From the NCBI GenBank assembly GCA_000824805.1, contig CCNA01000001.1:372001-436000 (forward strand): 64,000 nt of DNA. Reading direction: 5' to 3'. Position numbers and translations under genes: made by a program. How positions within the stretch are numbered: position 1 is the stretch's first letter; each line of letters begins with the position of its first letter. The notes under the pieces are model-generated. The model saw nothing but the letters and a program-made list of their open reading frames with translations, was not told the DNA's origin and did not search any database. This stretch comes from Mesorhizobium sp. SOD10 (lineage in GTDB: Bacteria > Pseudomonadota > Alphaproteobacteria > Rhizobiales > Rhizobiaceae). Of the stretch, positions 9,855-17,820 are shown one piece after another.

Positions 9855-10721
9855 CTAAAAGAAGCTCACCGGGAAATAGCGCAGATAAAACTCGGCGAAG
9901 GTGCCTTTGATCGAGATTTCCTGCAGCGCGTAGTCGAAGGCGGCGGCAAGCGCGGTGTCGCTCTTGCGGGTGGCGATCGCCATGCCCGAGCCCAGATATT
10001 CCGGCGCCAGATATGGACCGCCGGCGAAGCGGCAGCAGCCGCCGGCGTCGGAGCCGCCCAGCCAGAAGGCAAAGCGCATGCCGTCGCCGAAAGCGGCGTC
10101 GATCTTGCCGGCCTTGAGGTCGGCATAGAGTTTCTCGGGTGTGTCGAAGGTCACCACCTGCACGGTGTTGAAGTAGTCGCGCAGCATCCTCTCATGCGCC
10201 GAGCCGCCGATGACGCCGACCCGCTTGCTGCGCAGCTTGTCGAGGATCGGCTCGGCGAAGGCCTTCGCCTTCGGCATGATGAAGCGCGCCGGGAATTGCA
10301 TGTAGGAGCGCGAGAAGGCGTATTTCTCTCGGCTCGCCGGCGTTGCGGCGATGCCGGCGATGATAGCCTCGCCTTCGCCTCTCTGAAGAGCATCCTCCAG
10401 TTCGTTCCACGGCAACGCCTGGACCTGGCATTTGTCGACAACGCCCAACTCCGCGCAGATCGCCCGCGCAAGATCGATGTGGAAACCCGATAGGCGGCCG
10501 GAGCCGTCGAGGAAGTTGAAGGGCGGAAAATCGGTGGTGGTGAGGAATCTCAGCCGCGGCAGCGCGGAGAGGTCGGGCTTCGGCAGCCGCTCCTTGGCGT
10601 CCCACAGCACGGGCACCTGCGGTTCCGCACCTTGAGTCGCGCCGGCAAAGGCCGATGCGCCGGTCAGGAGGAACATCAGGGCCAGAAATATCCACCGCAA
10701 GATCACGATTTGGCTCCGCAC
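9855..10721 (-). CDS. periplasmic solute-binding protein, family 3
   Basis: 288 aa with an N-terminal signal peptide (IFLALMFLLTGASAFA, cleavage near residue 27). The mature part has the family 3 layout: LRFLTTTDFPPFNFLDGSGR at the start of lobe 1, GFHIDLARAICAELG, and the hinge region GKIDAAFGDGMRFAF. Such proteins bind polar amino acids or related ligands for ABC uptake. No permease or ATPase gene is adjacent, so it is an orphan here. Two neighbouring cysteines in the stretch DAGGCCRF are unusual. The start is a GTG; a later in-frame start inside the signal peptide cannot be excluded. Confidence 0.8.
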   Translation of the reverse strand: MRSQIVILRWIFLALMFLLTGASAFAGATQGAEPQVPVLWDAKERLPKPDLSALPRLRFLTTTDFPPFNFLDGSGRLSGFHIDLARAICAELGVVDKCQVQALPWNELEDALQRGEGEAIIAGIAATPASREKYAFSRSYMQFPARFIMPKAKAFAEPILDKLRSKRVGVIGGSAHERMLRDYFNTVQVVTFDTPEKLYADLKAGKIDAAFGDGMRFAFWLGGSDAGGCCRFAGGPYLAPEYLGSGMAIATRKSDTALAAAFDYALQEISIKGTFAEFYLRYFPVSFF

Positions 10722-10952
10722 CTGTCCCCGTTCCTTGGCTTTTCGTATGAAAACGGGGCAGGCACAACGGTTTTTGATTTCAAGCGGTCAAATTAGGCGT
10801 ATGGTTTAGCGCGTTTGCAAATGACCGTGCGTGCCGGAAGGGGAAGCCGGCTTCGCTGAGGAGATTGCGACGCGGGGGTTGATGCGGAAGGGGTGTTCGG
10901 GCATCTACCGTCGGTAACGAAAAAGCAGAAGCAACATGGGGTAGATGTTGCG

Positions 10953-11684
10953 ATGGGCCTGTTTGACAGAACTCTGGAATACATAGACCAGTTGCAGCAT
11001 GCCGGCACCGCGGCCGCGGTCTGCGAGCGGCTGCTCGGCGTCACCTCGAACTTCGGCCTGACCGCCTTGATGGCGGGAACCGTGCCGCAGCCGGGCACCC
11101 CGCGCGGCCGGCAGAAACAGCACGTGATGCTTTGCGATTGGCCGGGCGAATGGCTGGAGCGCTATGTGGCGCGCAACTATGTCGACCACGATCCGGTCGT
11201 CAGTCACATGAAGCAGCTTCAGGCGCCGTTCCAATGGCGGGATGCCTCCAAAAACGCGGTGATCGACAAGAGCAGCGACCAAGTCATGGGAGATGCCCGC
11301 GAGTTCAAGCTGCGCGACGGCTTGGCCTTTCCGCTGGTCACGCTTGACGGCCAGATCGTCATGGTCTCGCTGGGCGGCGAATCCGTTGAACTGTCGGATC
11401 AGGAATTCGGAATGGTCTCGCTGGCGTCGACTTATGCGATCGGCCGCGCGATGCAATTGCACACCAAGGCCGAGAAGGTCATCGATCACATAGAATTGAC
11501 GGCGCGTGAGCGGGAGTGTCTGCAATGGGCCGCCGTCGGCAAGTCCGAATGGGAGATCTCGCAAATCCTCGGCATCTCGGAACACACTTCCGAGAAACAC
11601 CTTCTTAACGCCAAGAGCAAACTGGGCGCAGCCAACCGCGTGCAGGCAGTCGCGGAGGCGATTAGGCGCGGCTATATTAGCTAG
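10953..11684 (+). CDS. LuxR-family quorum-sensing regulator
   Basis: 243 aa from the ATG at 10953. The N-terminal autoinducer-binding domain (about 1-165) includes WPGEWLERYVARNYVDHDPV, the W-Y-D-P pattern of AHL-responsive LuxR proteins. The C-terminal helix-turn-helix (about 175-243) has LTARERECLQWAAVGKS and SEHTSEKHLLNAKSKLG. A longer GTG start at 10893 (GGAAGG upstream) would add 20 unconserved residues. A luxI homologue begins 98 bp downstream on the same strand, so this is probably its cognate receptor. The stop codon lies inside a 10-bp-arm palindrome. Confidence 0.9.
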   Translation: MGLFDRTLEYIDQLQHAGTAAAVCERLLGVTSNFGLTALMAGTVPQPGTPRGRQKQHVMLCDWPGEWLERYVARNYVDHDPVVSHMKQLQAPFQWRDASKNAVIDKSSDQVMGDAREFKLRDGLAFPLVTLDGQIVMVSLGGESVELSDQEFGMVSLASTYAIGRAMQLHTKAEKVIDHIELTARERECLQWAAVGKSEWEISQILGISEHTSEKHLLNAKSKLGAANRVQAVAEAIRRGYIS

Positions 11685-11703
11685 GTCGGCCGTGCCGACC
11701 TAG
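11681..11703. promoter_or_regulatory. palindrome between luxR and luxI: lux-box candidate or hairpin
   Basis: Perfect 10-bp arms CTAGGTCGGC and GCCGACCTAG separated by CGT. It overlaps the luxR stop codon and is centred about 91 bp upstream of the luxI start. The arrangement would suit a LuxR operator just upstream of a -35 region, with an A/T-rich TATTTT at 11730 as a possible -10. No T-run follows, which argues against a strong intrinsic terminator. Either reading is inference. Confidence 0.5.
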
Positions 11704-11782
11704 AAATTCTTGCCTGCGCATTCGCGCAATATTTTAAGGGACATCACGGCCGTATCTTCCTCTTATGCCTAGGAGACGGCTA

Positions 11783-12421
11783 ATGCTTTTCGCCCTTACA
11801 ACTCAGGAACTGATGGAACGTCCCGACCTTTGGGAGGCGGTCCATCGCCTGCGCTACAGGATCTTCGTCGAGGAGATGGGATGGACCGATCTCGATCGTC
11901 CGGACCAGCTCGAGATCGACCAGTTCGATCATGACGAGGCCGAACATCACCTCGTCATCCGCAACGGCGAACTGGCCGGTTACCAGCGCATGCTTCCGAC
12001 CACACGGCCGCATCTCCTGACCGACGTGTTGTCGGATCTCTGCGAGGGGCCATCCCCCTCGGGACCGAATATCTGGGAACTCACCCGCTACGCCGTGGCT
12101 CCGGGTTTTCGCGACGGCAAGCGCGGCGTCTCGACGGTCGGCACCGAACTGATCGCCGGCTTCGTCGAATGGGGCCTGAAGCGCAACGTCAACCAGGTCA
12201 TCATCGAGTTCGAGCCGATGTGGGTGCTCAGAGCGCTGCAACTGCATTTCCTGGCAAAGCCGCTCGGATACCAGCGCACCTATGGCAACCAGCAGGTCGT
12301 GGCGACCCTGCTTACCTTCACCGAGCATACGCTCGAGGTCGTGCGGGCCCGCCGCAATCACTTCTTGCCGGTGCTGAACCGGGGCTATCCCGGTCAGCTC
12401 GGCCTGAAGCAGGCGTCGTGA
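11783..12421 (+). CDS. acyl-homoserine-lactone synthase (LuxI family)
   Basis: 212 aa from the ATG at 11783, which has AGGAG 7 nt upstream; an in-frame ATG at 11765 lacks this. Invariant LuxI features are visible: LRYRIFVEEMGW near the N-terminus, DQFD, the YQRMLPTTRPHLL block and ELTRYAV. The enzyme joins an acyl donor to S-adenosylmethionine to release an N-acyl-homoserine lactone. The acyl chain cannot be read from sequence. The stop TGA overlaps an ATG by one base and leads directly into a crotonase gene, so the two are translationally linked and may cooperate in making the signal. Confidence 0.92.
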   Translation: MLFALTTQELMERPDLWEAVHRLRYRIFVEEMGWTDLDRPDQLEIDQFDHDEAEHHLVIRNGELAGYQRMLPTTRPHLLTDVLSDLCEGPSPSGPNIWELTRYAVAPGFRDGKRGVSTVGTELIAGFVEWGLKRNVNQVIIEFEPMWVLRALQLHFLAKPLGYQRTYGNQQVVATLLTFTEHTLEVVRARRNHFLPVLNRGYPGQLGLKQAS

Positions 12422-12432
12422 TGGAGGCGGTC

Positions 12433-13182
12433 ATGAGTTTCCATCCCGAACCGGAACTGCGTGGCCATACATTGGTGGTCACCGTGTCCTCGCACGATGG
12501 CCGGCCGGTGCTCGACAGGCATGCTTATGCAAGCCTCGCCAGGACCTTGCACGAGGCGGCGGTCAATGACGAGGTCCGCGTCGTGATGCTGCGCGGCCTT
12601 GCCGGATGCTTCTGCCTTGGCGGCGACTTCTCGGAGTTCCTGGATGCCACCAAGCATCGAGAGCTGATCGCCGCCGTCACCGACATGTTCCGCATGTTGG
12701 CGACCTTCCCCAAGCCGGTGCTTGCCTGTGTGGACGGCGATGCCGTCGGCGTCGGCTGCACCATCCTGTTCCATTGCGACATGGTGATCGCTTCCAGGGG
12801 TAGTACCTTCAGGGTGCCGTTCGTCGATTTCGGCCTGGTGCCGGACGCGGCGACCAGCATTCTGGCGCCCCAGAAGCTCGGCTATGCCGGCGCCTTCCGC
12901 TTCTTCTGCCTGGGCGACACGCTGGGCGTCGAAGACGCCAAGGCGCTCGGCCTGGTCGGCGAGATCGTGACGCAAGGCAGCGCCGAGGAAGCAACGCTGG
13001 CAAGGGCGAAACAGCTGGCCAAGAAGCCAGCGGCGGCATTGCTGCAGACGCGCAGCCTGCTCAAGGGCGATACGGACGTGTTGTGCGACCGCATCGACCA
13101 CGAGATCACGCTGTTCCAGCAGGCACTTCAGGATGACACCACGCTGAAGCGCCTGCAGCGGATCGCGCGCCTGGCCGCCTGA
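12433..13182 (+). CDS. crotonase-family protein linked to luxI
   Basis: 249 aa from the ATG at 12433, which has GGAGG 5 nt upstream (an ATG at 12421 overlaps the luxI stop). The fold is crotonase: CFCLGGDFSEF supplies the oxyanion region and VGVGCTILFHCD the second. Both hydratase glutamates of rat enoyl-CoA hydratase (Glu144, Glu164) are absent, replaced by Thr in VGCTIL and Phe in RVPFVDFGL. The segment PFVDFGLVPDAATS resembles enoyl-CoA delta-isomerases, whose catalytic Glu after GLVP is Asp here. An isomerase or acyl-tailoring role for the AHL precursor is inferred from linkage to luxI. Confidence 0.85.
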   Translation: MSFHPEPELRGHTLVVTVSSHDGRPVLDRHAYASLARTLHEAAVNDEVRVVMLRGLAGCFCLGGDFSEFLDATKHRELIAAVTDMFRMLATFPKPVLACVDGDAVGVGCTILFHCDMVIASRGSTFRVPFVDFGLVPDAATSILAPQKLGYAGAFRFFCLGDTLGVEDAKALGLVGEIVTQGSAEEATLARAKQLAKKPAAALLQTRSLLKGDTDVLCDRIDHEITLFQQALQDDTTLKRLQRIARLAA

Positions 13183-13238
13183 GCGGCCGGCATGCAACAT
13201 CAGCGCCGCGTAAGCCGAAAGGCGCGCGGCGCTGTAAT

Positions 13239-13303
13239 CCGTCCGCAATTGCGTAAGACAAAGAGATAGAGCGGTTCGCCGTTCCTGAAACGGTGAAACG
13301 CTT
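13239..13303 (+). repeat. intergenic palindromic repeat, family R1 (partial copy)
   Basis: Shares CCGTCCGCAATTGCGTA, an AAGAGATAGAG linker and a CGCCGTT...AACGGTGAAACG hairpin with copies near 16.6, 22.6, 35.6 and 40.4 kb. It fills the space between the crotonase gene and the convergent ppk2 gene, touching the ppk2 stop codon. Confidence 0.75.
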
Positions 13304-14208
13304 TAGTCTTTCAGGAACTCCGGCCCTTCGCAGATGATCTTCTTGTCGGGCTTGCCCACCGCGTCGAGGTCCCTTCCGTCATAGGGCAGGGAAAGCAGGA
13401 TATGCTGGATTACCGCGAGCCGGGCGCGGCGCTTGTCGTTGGCACGCACGACAATCCAGGGCGAGAACTCCTTGTGCGTGCGTTCGATCATCTGGTCGCG
13501 CGCCTTGGTGTAGTCGTCCCATTTGCTGACGCCGGCGATGTCGATCGGCGAAAACTTCCAGTTCTTCAGCGGCGACCAGCGGCGGTCATGGAACCGTTCG
13601 AGCTGCGTTTCGCGGCCGATATTCAGCCAGAATTTGAAGAAATGAATGCCTTCGTTGCAGATCATTCGCTCGAAATGCGGTGTCTCGTCGAGGAATTTCT
13701 CGTGCTGCTCCGGCGTGCAGAACCCCATGACCGGCTCGACGCCGGCGCGATTGTACCAGGAGCGGTCGAAGGTGACGAACTCGCCCGAAGTCGGGAATTG
13801 GTCGACATAGCGCTGGTAGTACCATTGCCCGGCCTCGGTCGGGGTCGGCTTGGGCAGCGCGACGTTGCGAGCCGTGCGCGGGTTCATATATTGCCGCAGC
13901 ACGAAGATCGTGCCGCCCTTGCCGGCCGCGTCTCTGCCCTCGAACAGCGCCATCACCCGCTTGCCGGTCTTCTGCAGCCAGGCTTGCGTCTTGACCAGCT
14001 CGATCTGCAGGCGCTCGAGCTCCTCTTCGTAGTCCTCGCCCTTCATCTTCTTGTCGTACGGATAGCCGCCGGCCGTGAGCTTATTGTCCTCGATCCAGTC
14101 AGGCAGCACCGGATTGTCGATGTCGAACTCGCGCTCCTTGCCGCCAATCTTGATCTTGATAGGTGCCGTGGCTGGCACCGCTTCCGCCGTTTCCTTGGCC
14201 TTTTTCAT
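13303..14208 (-). CDS. ppk2: polyphosphate kinase 2
   Basis: 301-aa single-domain PPK2 (class I length). Walker A is [10 protein letters not shown] at residues 91-100 and the Walker B/lid region [12 protein letters not shown] spans 147-158; [16 protein letters not shown] and [17 protein letters not shown] are also characteristic. These enzymes transfer phosphate between polyphosphate and nucleoside diphosphates or monophosphates. The gene is divergent from phoR, so two phosphate-related genes flank one 200-bp intergenic region. The N-terminal 25 residues are a charged, Ala-rich extension. Confidence 0.93.
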   Translation of the reverse strand: MKKAKETAEAVPATAPIKIKIGGKEREFDIDNPVLPDWIEDNKLTAGGYPYDKKMKGEDYEEELERLQIELVKTQAWLQKTGKRVMALFEGRDAAGKGGTIFVLRQYMNPRTARNVALPKPTPTEAGQWYYQRYVDQFPTSGEFVTFDRSWYNRAGVEPVMGFCTPEQHEKFLDETPHFERMICNEGIHFFKFWLNIGRETQLERFHDRRWSPLKNWKFSPIDIAGVSKWDDYTKARDQMIERTHKEFSPWIVVRANDKRRARLAVIQHILLSLPYDGRDLDAVGKPDKKIICEGPEFLKD

Positions 14209-14302
14209 CCGGACGAACCTTTCCAGTTTGCGGACTCATGCTATGGAGCCTGTGCAGCGTAGCGCGCATTCGGGGCGCAAGACGCTGTAGCATTTTGATT
14301 TT

Positions 14303-14352
14303 GCGCATGAACCTTCGCGAAAATCGATCCTGATTTCCAGGGTCCCATGCGC
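14303..14352. repeat. palindromic intergenic repeat, family R3
   Basis: Imperfect palindrome with GCGCATG and CATGCGC ends and an AAAATCGATCCTGATTT core, preceded by GCATTTTGATTT. I recall this as a common form of short repeat in Rhizobiales genomes. It sits between ppk2 and phoR. Confidence 0.6.
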
Positions 14353-14408
14353 CAAGCCGGTTCAGCGAGCCGCTGGCCGTCGAACGGGATGCGGGGTGGC
14401 GCGGGCCT

Positions 14409-15674
14409 ATGGCAGAGACGGGCGCGGAGCAGGACGGCAAGCGACAGGCCCCGGCGGCGCGGCTTTGGCGCAACCGCTGGCTGCTTGGCGCGGGTGTTGT
14501 CGCGGTCCTTGCCGTTTATAGTTTCGCCGGCGCCTCCGTCTATGTGCTGGTGCTGGCCCTGGTCGCGCTGGCGGCCGCGGCGATGCTGCCCACGGATGCC
14601 GGACGCCAGCCGGCCGATACGGGAGCAGCGATCGAGGCAAGCGGGCTGCAGAGGCTGTCCGGCGAGTATCTGGCGGCCGCGGTTGCCGATCCGCTGATCA
14701 TCTTCGACCATTCCGCCACCATCGTTCACGCCAACGCCGCCGCCTTCGCTGCCTTCGGCGGGCTGGCGCCGGGCATGTCGCTGTCATTGAAGTTCCGCGC
14801 GCCGGAAATGCAGGCGCTGCTGGATGGCATCCTGTCGGGGCAGGTCGCCGCCGACGCGGTCGACTACACGGAAAAGCTCCCGGTGGAACGGACATACCGC
14901 GTCAGCGCGTCCACGGTCGGCCATGCCACCGGCCTCTATGTGCTGGTCTTCAAGGATCAGAGCGAGACGCGCCGCATCGACCGCATGCGGGCCGACTTCA
15001 TCGCCAATGCCAGCCACGAGCTGCGGACGCCGCTCGCCTCGATCGCCGGCTTCATCGAGACGCTGCGCGGGCCGGCCCGCAACGATCCGGCGGCGCGCGA
15101 CCAGTTCCTGCAGATCATGCAGAACCAGACCGGCCGCATGGCCCGCCTTATCGACGATCTGCTCTCGCTGTCGCGACTGGAGATGAAACCCTATCTGAGG
15201 CCGGGCACGGAGGTCGATCTTCGCCAGACGATCGACAGCGTCATCGATTCGCTCGGACCGCTGGCCAGCGAGAACGGCGTCGTCATCGAGCGGGAGTTCG
15301 CCAATGGGCCGCTCGTCGTTTCCGGCGATCGCGACGAACTGTTCCAGGTTTTCGAGAATCTCCTCGAGAACGCCTGCAAATACGGCCAGTCGGGCGGGCG
15401 CGTCACCGTATCGGTCGCCGGCGGCGGGGATAGCCAACAGCCGGGCTTCGACGTCACCATAAGGGACTACGGCCCGGGCATCGCCAAAGAACACATCCCG
15501 CGCATCACCGAGCGCTTCTACCGCGTTGACGTCGAAAACAGCCGCACCCAGAAAGGCACAGGCCTTGGCCTCTCGATCGTCAAGCATATATTGACCCGTC
15601 ATAACGCAAGACTGTCCATCAAGTCGGAGGTCGGCAAGGGCGCGGCGTTCACGGTTCATTTGCCGGCTCGCTGA
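14409..15674 (+). CDS. phoR: phosphate-regulon sensor histidine kinase PhoR
   Basis: 421 aa. Two closely spaced hydrophobic segments (about 26-60) anchor it in the inner membrane with almost no periplasmic loop, as in PhoR. A PAS domain follows (about 85-175, LIIFDHSATIVHANAAAF), then the HisKA domain with phospho-acceptor His203 in NASHELRTPLASI, and an ATPase domain with ENLLENACKYG, DYGPGI and GTGLGLSIVKHI. It would phosphorylate PhoB under phosphate limitation. PhoB and pstSCAB are not in this window; phoU follows directly after 108 bp. PhoR identity rests on architecture plus the phoU neighbour. Confidence 0.87.
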   Translation: MAETGAEQDGKRQAPAARLWRNRWLLGAGVVAVLAVYSFAGASVYVLVLALVALAAAAMLPTDAGRQPADTGAAIEASGLQRLSGEYLAAAVADPLIIFDHSATIVHANAAAFAAFGGLAPGMSLSLKFRAPEMQALLDGILSGQVAADAVDYTEKLPVERTYRVSASTVGHATGLYVLVFKDQSETRRIDRMRADFIANASHELRTPLASIAGFIETLRGPARNDPAARDQFLQIMQNQTGRMARLIDDLLSLSRLEMKPYLRPGTEVDLRQTIDSVIDSLGPLASENGVVIEREFANGPLVVSGDRDELFQVFENLLENACKYGQSGGRVTVSVAGGGDSQQPGFDVTIRDYGPGIAKEHIPRITERFYRVDVENSRTQKGTGLGLSIVKHILTRHNARLSIKSEVGKGAAFTVHLPAR

Positions 15675-15782
15675 TCGTGTATCGGTTACTAACTGGAATT
15701 TTCTTCTTTCTGTCATGCGGTTCGCGTATCAGCGACGGATTGAGGGAGCGCACCAGCCGGCACAAACCGGGAAGGCACATCC

Positions 15783-16505
15783 ATGCAGTCCGTCCATATC
15801 GTCAGTGCCTATGACGAAGAACTGAAGTACCTGTCGAAGCGCATCGCCGCGATGGGCGGGCATGCGGAGCGCATGGTCGAACAGGCGGTGGAGGCCCTGG
15901 TGAACGTCGATCACGGCCTCGCCCAGAAGGTCATCCAGGACGATCTCGTCCTCGACGAGGGGCAGCGCGAGATCGACGACAAGGCCATCATCATCATCGC
16001 TAGGCGCCAGCCGATGGCGACGGACCTTCGCGAGATCGTCGGCGCCATCCGCATCTCGGCCGATATCGAGCGTGTCGGCGACTTGGGCAAGAACGTCGCC
16101 AAGCGCGTTGCCTCGGTCGACGGCCGCCAGCCGAATAGCCTTTTCCGTGGTCTGGAGGCCCTTGCCGACCTGGCGCTGACGCAGCTCAAGGAAGTGCTCG
16201 ACGTCTATGCCTCGCGCTCGGTCGAAAGGATCGGCTTCGTGCGCGACCGGGACGACCAGATCGACGCCATGTACACCTCGCTGTTCCGCGAGCTTTTGAC
16301 CTACATGATGGAAGATCCGCGCAACATCACGCCCTGCACGCATCTTCTGTTCTGCGCCAAGAACATCGAGCGCATCGGCGACCATGCCACCAACATCGCC
16401 GAGACGATCTATTACATCGTTACCGGCGACCAGCTGCCCGCCGACCGGCCAAAGGGCGACCAGACCGACAAGGTCGTGCTTCCCGGCACGGTACCGGTCA
16501 AGTGA
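15783..16505 (+). CDS. phoU: phosphate-specific transport regulator PhoU
   Basis: 240 aa with two homologous three-helix PhoU domains. Metal-binding style motifs ERVGDLGKNVAKR and ERIGDHATNIAETIYY lie in the two halves, as expected. PhoU couples the Pst transporter to PhoR and keeps the regulon off when phosphate is plentiful. The 108-bp gap from phoR contains one exact Pho-box half-site (CTGTCAT at 15712-15718) but the second half is poor, so a Pho box is only possible. Confidence 0.93.
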   Translation: MQSVHIVSAYDEELKYLSKRIAAMGGHAERMVEQAVEALVNVDHGLAQKVIQDDLVLDEGQREIDDKAIIIIARRQPMATDLREIVGAIRISADIERVGDLGKNVAKRVASVDGRQPNSLFRGLEALADLALTQLKEVLDVYASRSVERIGFVRDRDDQIDAMYTSLFRELLTYMMEDPRNITPCTHLLFCAKNIERIGDHATNIAETIYYIVTGDQLPADRPKGDQTDKVVLPGTVPVK

Positions 16506-16553
16506 AAGGGCGCCTCTCGAACGGCTTCCTGATTTAGGTTAAGCTCCTCTGGT

Positions 16554-16651
16554 GCGTTTCACCGTTTCATGGAAACGGCGAAACGCCCTATCTGTTTGTT
16601 TTTACGCGATTTTGGGCGGAAAACCGCTCATACTTTTCCTGGAATTGCTCC
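16554..16651 (-). repeat. intergenic palindromic repeat, family R1
   Basis: Inverted copy of the R1 element. It opens with a 33-bp near-perfect palindrome, GCGTTTCACCGTTTC then ATG then GAAACGGCGAAACGC (16554-16586), and ends with CCTGGAATTGCTCCAGG. It follows phoU and could fold as a 3' hairpin. The element is open in the corA frame, which falsely extends corA upstream. Confidence 0.8.
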
Positions 16652-16691
16652 AGGCACAGCGATTGTCAGTCGCAGTCTCGGGAGGTTTGCG

Positions 16692-17699
16692 ATGGAACAA
16701 GTTCGGAACCTGACCCCCGCCTCGCCGACATCCGGCATCATTGCATCCAGCGTTTATCTGGGCGGCAAGCGGGTTGCCGACATCGCCATCGAACAGGCCG
16801 GCGAATGGGCGGCAAAACCCGGCCATGTCGTCTGGATCGGCCTGCTGGAGCCAGATCGCGACCTTCTGCTCAGGGTGCAGGCGCAATTCCACCTGCATGA
16901 CCTTGCGATCGAGGACGCCGAGCATCCGCATCAGCGCCCGAAGATCGAGCAATATGGTGATGCCCTGTTCATCGTCGCGCGCACCGCGCAATTGATCGAC
17001 GGCCGGGTCACTTTCGGCGAGACGCATCTGTTCGTCGGCACCGGCTACATCGTCAGCGTCCGGCACGGCCCCTCGACCTCATACGCCGCCGTGCGCCAGC
17101 ATTGGGAGAGCTGCCCGCATTCGCTGGCCAAGGGCGAGGATTTCGTTCTCTACGCCATTCTCGATTTCATCGTCGACAATTACATGCCCGTGCTGGAGCA
17201 GATTGAGGACGAGGTCGAGGCGATCGAGGACAAGGTGCTTTTGAAGCCGATGACCGGTGCCGACATCGAACGGCTGTACATGCTGCGCCGCGATCTCTTG
17301 CGGCTGCGCAATGCGGCCCTGCCGCTCGTCGAGGTCTGCCGTAGGCTGACCAGCGCCGATCTGCCCCAGATCCATGCCGCCATGCATCCCCTGTTTCGCG
17401 ACGTGACCGACCACATCCGCACCGTGCAGGAAAAGATCGACTCCCTGCGCGAGGTTCTGGCCTTCGCTTTCGAAGCCAGCCTTCTCGTCGGACAAAGCCA
17501 GGAAACCGCTATCTCCAAGAAGCTCGCTTCATGGGCTGCCATCCTGGCGGTGCCGACAGCTTTCGCCGGCATCTACGGCATGAACTTCACCGACATGCCG
17601 GAACTGAAGATGGAATATGGCTATCCGACCGTGCTCGCGGTGATCGCGCTGATCTGCGCGTTTCTGTACTGGCGGTTCAAGAAGAATGGGTGGCTGTGA
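16692..17699 (+). CDS. corA: CorA-family magnesium/metal transporter
   Basis: 335 aa from the ATG at 16692, which has GGGAGG 6 nt upstream; an open frame back to 16569 is repeat DNA and is not used. A large cytoplasmic alpha/beta and coiled-helix domain precedes two C-terminal membrane helices. The selectivity motif GMN is at residues 296-298 (IYGMNFTDMPEL). The second helix ends in the positively charged tail FKKNGWL. The protein forms a pentameric channel for Mg2+ or related ions. The presence of DMPE after GMN matches the CorA type rather than ZntB. Confidence 0.92.
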   Translation: MEQVRNLTPASPTSGIIASSVYLGGKRVADIAIEQAGEWAAKPGHVVWIGLLEPDRDLLLRVQAQFHLHDLAIEDAEHPHQRPKIEQYGDALFIVARTAQLIDGRVTFGETHLFVGTGYIVSVRHGPSTSYAAVRQHWESCPHSLAKGEDFVLYAILDFIVDNYMPVLEQIEDEVEAIEDKVLLKPMTGADIERLYMLRRDLLRLRNAALPLVEVCRRLTSADLPQIHAAMHPLFRDVTDHIRTVQEKIDSLREVLAFAFEASLLVGQSQETAISKKLASWAAILAVPTAFAGIYGMNFTDMPELKMEYGYPTVLAVIALICAFLYWRFKKNGWL

Positions 17700-17700
17700 A

Positions 17701-17820
17701 GAGAAGGGAGTAGGGGAGTAGGGCAGTAGGGTAATACGGGAGTGATCGACTGGCGAAACGTCGCGCATGAAGCGCTTTTTTTCACCTACTCCCCTACTGC
17801 CTTATCCCTCTATTCCCTTA
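17701..17820. repeat. 8-bp tandem repeat array and its inverted partner
   Basis: Right after corA are degenerate 8-bp units (GGAGTAGG, GGAGTAGG, GCAGTAGG, GTAATACGG; about 17706-17740). At 17785-17820 the complementary series CCTACTCCCCTACTGCC plus degenerate TCCCTC/TTCCCT units runs up to and over the gcrA stop codon. The two blocks are inverted and could form a long stem between the convergent corA and gcrA genes. Confidence 0.7.

Noticed and set aside
15690..15735. A full Pho box upstream of phoU
   Set aside because: Only one half-site CTGTCAT is exact; the second half, four bases later, does not match.
16569..16691. A 41-codon N-terminal extension of corA
   Set aside because: The DNA is an R1 repeat copy found elsewhere between genes, and GGGAGG precedes the ATG at 16692.
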